From Acidimicrobiaceae bacterium (GTDB taxonomy: Bacteria; Actinomycetota; Acidimicrobiia; Acidimicrobiales; UBA8592): DNA of 5,727 nucleotides. Under the pieces are notes generated by a model, which worked only from the letters and a program-made list of their open reading frames with translations, searched no databases and was not told the DNA's origin. This document shows positions 4,703-5,727 of this stretch, in pieces. The translations under genes and the position numbers were made by a program. Where the stretch lies: NCBI GenBank assembly GCA_002715405.1, contig PAZD01000033.1:12704-18430 (forward strand), written 5' to 3'. Within the stretch, counting starts at the first letter, position 1; the number at the start of each line of letters is the position of its first letter.

Positions 4703-5727
4703 TTAACTGTTGTTCTTGTGAAGTTTCCGGGTTGTGGCCCCTACCGTGGTCAGTCCGGCAACAATGATCAAGATGATCCAGAGAAGAGATAGACCGGATG
4801 ATCCTTTTGTCTCATTTTCTTCGCTGGAAGCTGCTTCATCTGAGTCTCCAGTGTCTTTGGGATCTTCAGGGTCAACCTTGGGTTTTGCCGGTTTTCCAAT
4901 TTCCTCAATTACTGGGGTGTCACCTTCATTGGTTTCTTCAGCGGCTTGTGCTGCTGCTTCAGCCGCTGCTTCAGCCGCTGCTCGAGCTTGCGCTGCTGTT
5001 TCATCAGGATCAACATCGCCGCATCCGAGTATGCCGCAGAGTGGCCCTAGACTATCGAAACCTTCGTCGCTGTCTTCACCTTCGTCGTCGCTTGTGCCTT
5101 CTTCGATGACTGGCTCTTCACCTTCGTCGTCGCTTGTGCCTTCTTCGATGACTGGCTCTTCACCTTCGTCGGCTTCTCCGCTGAAGTCAATGTCAGGAAG
5201 ATCTATACCCGAATCAGAGTCATCAATTTCGAACCCTGGATCACGTGGAAGAACTTCAATATCCATATCTAAGTCAGGACCATCGTCGCTTTCTTCGTCA
5301 TCTTCGTCATCGAAGTCAGGTATATCTGGCATGCATACAATGTGTACTTCGTCGTATACCAGTACAAATTCTTCTGCTCCGCTTAGGTCGATAACTTGAA
5401 CAGTTGCGACAAAACTATCTACAACTAGGGGACCATCTTCGGTCTCTCCAGCTTCAAGAGTAATTTCAACGATGTCAACTGGCATATCACCATCTTCATA
5501 TAGGCCTTCAAATACTCCTATGACGTAATCTTCTTCCCAACTATCATCGTTCGTAATAGTCATCCAGAGTCCAGATGAGCTATCGGGACCAGGAAGGTCA
5601 CAATACCCATCTACTTCAATTACTGGGTCGGTGTCCATAACTGCTGATGCTGTTGATGTGAACATTGCGCCAAGACCAAGTCCGATTATCGCAGCGAACG
5701 CTACAAATCGGCTAGATCGTTTTTTGT
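4703..5727 (-). CDS. Highly acidic exported protein with internal repeats and C-terminal membrane anchor, 5' end outside window
   Basis: The frame is open to the right edge. The visible N-terminus, KKRSSRF followed by a hydrophobic stretch rich in Ala, Gly, Ile and Leu and then STASA-VM, is a signal peptide with an AxA-type cleavage site after visible residue 28. The true start is therefore beyond 5727; the internal ATG at 5665 falls inside the signal peptide and is unlikely. Visible residues about 34-131 form a beta-rich domain flanked by two cysteines (42 and 131). Residues about 132-228 are extremely rich in Asp and Glu and contain a 14-residue repeat, GEEPVIEEGTSDDE, twice. C230 and C235 follow in PLCGILGC. 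Residues 243-263 are an Ala/Glu helix, then a Pro/Lys/Glu/Ser linker, a hydrophobic helix at about 311-330 and a tail with R and K. The order suggests type I topology, outside with a short cytoplasmic tail. There is no LPxTG. The acidic segment could bind Ca2+ or other cations. Family not recognised. Confidence 0.8.
   Translation of the reverse strand, partial: KKRSSRFVAFAAIIGLGLGAMFTSTASAVMDTDPVIEVDGYCDLPGPDSSSGLWMTITNDDSWEEDYVIGVFEGLYEDGDMPVDIVEITLEAGETEDGPLVVDSFVATVQVIDLSGAEEFVLVYDEVHIVCMPDIPDFDDEDDEESDDGPDLDMDIEVLPRDPGFEIDDSDSGIDLPDIDFSGEADEGEEPVIEEGTSDDEGEEPVIEEGTSDDEGEDSDEGFDSLGPLCGILGCGDVDPDETAAQARAAAEAAAEAAAQAAEETNEGDTPVIEEIGKPAKPKVDPEDPKDTGDSDEAASSEENETKGSSGLSLLWIILIIVAGLTTVGATTRKLHKNNS
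4953..4982 (-). repeat. 12-bp tandem repeat encoding an Ala/Glu-rich helix
   Basis: On the plus strand the unit GCTGCTTCAGCC occurs twice in a row (4953-4964 and 4965-4976) and is followed by a half unit, GCTGCT. It encodes AEAA-type repeats in the acidic protein, where residues RAAAEAAAEAAAQAAEE form a predicted helix. Copies are identical, so slippage could change the helix length in steps of four residues without breaking the frame. Confidence 0.85.
5073..5171 (-). repeat. 42-bp in-frame tandem repeat in the acidic protein gene
   Basis: Two identical 42-bp units (5073-5114 and 5115-5156) are followed by the first 15 bases of a third (5157-5171). Each unit encodes 14 residues, GEEPVIEEGTSDDE in one phase. 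The copies are identical at nucleotide level, which indicates recent duplication or continuing homogenisation, and the unit length keeps the frame. Related PVIE cores occur near the start (DPVIEV) and near the Pro/Lys linker (TPVIEE) of the same protein. Confidence 0.95.

Noticed and set aside
4931..4990. Direct repeats considered as a CRISPR-like array
   Set aside because: The units are contiguous, without spacers, and lie in frame within a coding sequence.
4734..5399. Plus-strand open frame of 221 codons rich in Ser and Pro
   Set aside because: It is the mirror of the acidic protein: the Asp/Glu codons (GAT, GAA, GAC, GAG) read backwards give Ser-rich frames. The minus strand has a signal peptide and membrane anchor, and the hairpin with its U-tract suits that direction.

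Overview
The window reads as a chromosomal segment of a bacterium with GC content in the mid-40s by eye. Two things point weakly to an actinobacterium, perhaps an environmental Acidimicrobiia-like lineage. The dikinase-like gene belongs to the short form known from Mycobacterium (Rv1127c type), and two genes lack a Shine-Dalgarno and look leaderless. This placement is an inference and no marker gene here settles it.

Layout, left to right. (1) Bases 1-308, minus strand: the first 102 codons of engB, a ribosome-assembly GTPase, cut by the window edge. (2) Bases 329-614, minus strand: a broken NarL/LuxR-type response regulator. Its receiver is spread over three reading frames by two single-base deletions, and the DNA-binding half is missing. 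(3) Bases 735-2276, plus strand: an intact 513-residue PPDK-like protein with the ATP-grasp and phosphohistidine domains but no PEP/pyruvate barrel. (4) Bases 2376-3353, plus strand: a membrane-anchored protein with a peptidoglycan-binding-like motif. (5) Bases 3458-4636, plus strand: a lipoprotein with a Pro/Thr linker, a Cys-containing beta-type region and a C-terminal pentapeptide-repeat solenoid. (6) A 12-bp-stem hairpin at 4656-4683 between convergent genes. (7) Bases 4703-5727, minus strand: a very acidic exported protein with a signal peptide, internal repeats and a C-terminal membrane anchor; its start lies beyond the right edge.

The three genes at 2376-5727 all encode envelope or surface proteins without assigned function. 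They sit together, but each plus-strand gene seems to have its own promoter, and the last one is on the opposite strand, so they are neighbours rather than a demonstrated operon. No tRNA, rRNA, CRISPR array, transposase or phage gene is visible. No clear new system is evident. The most notable items are the decayed regulator, the shortened dikinase, the apparent leaderless promoter with an overlapping dyad, and the repeat-bearing acidic surface protein.
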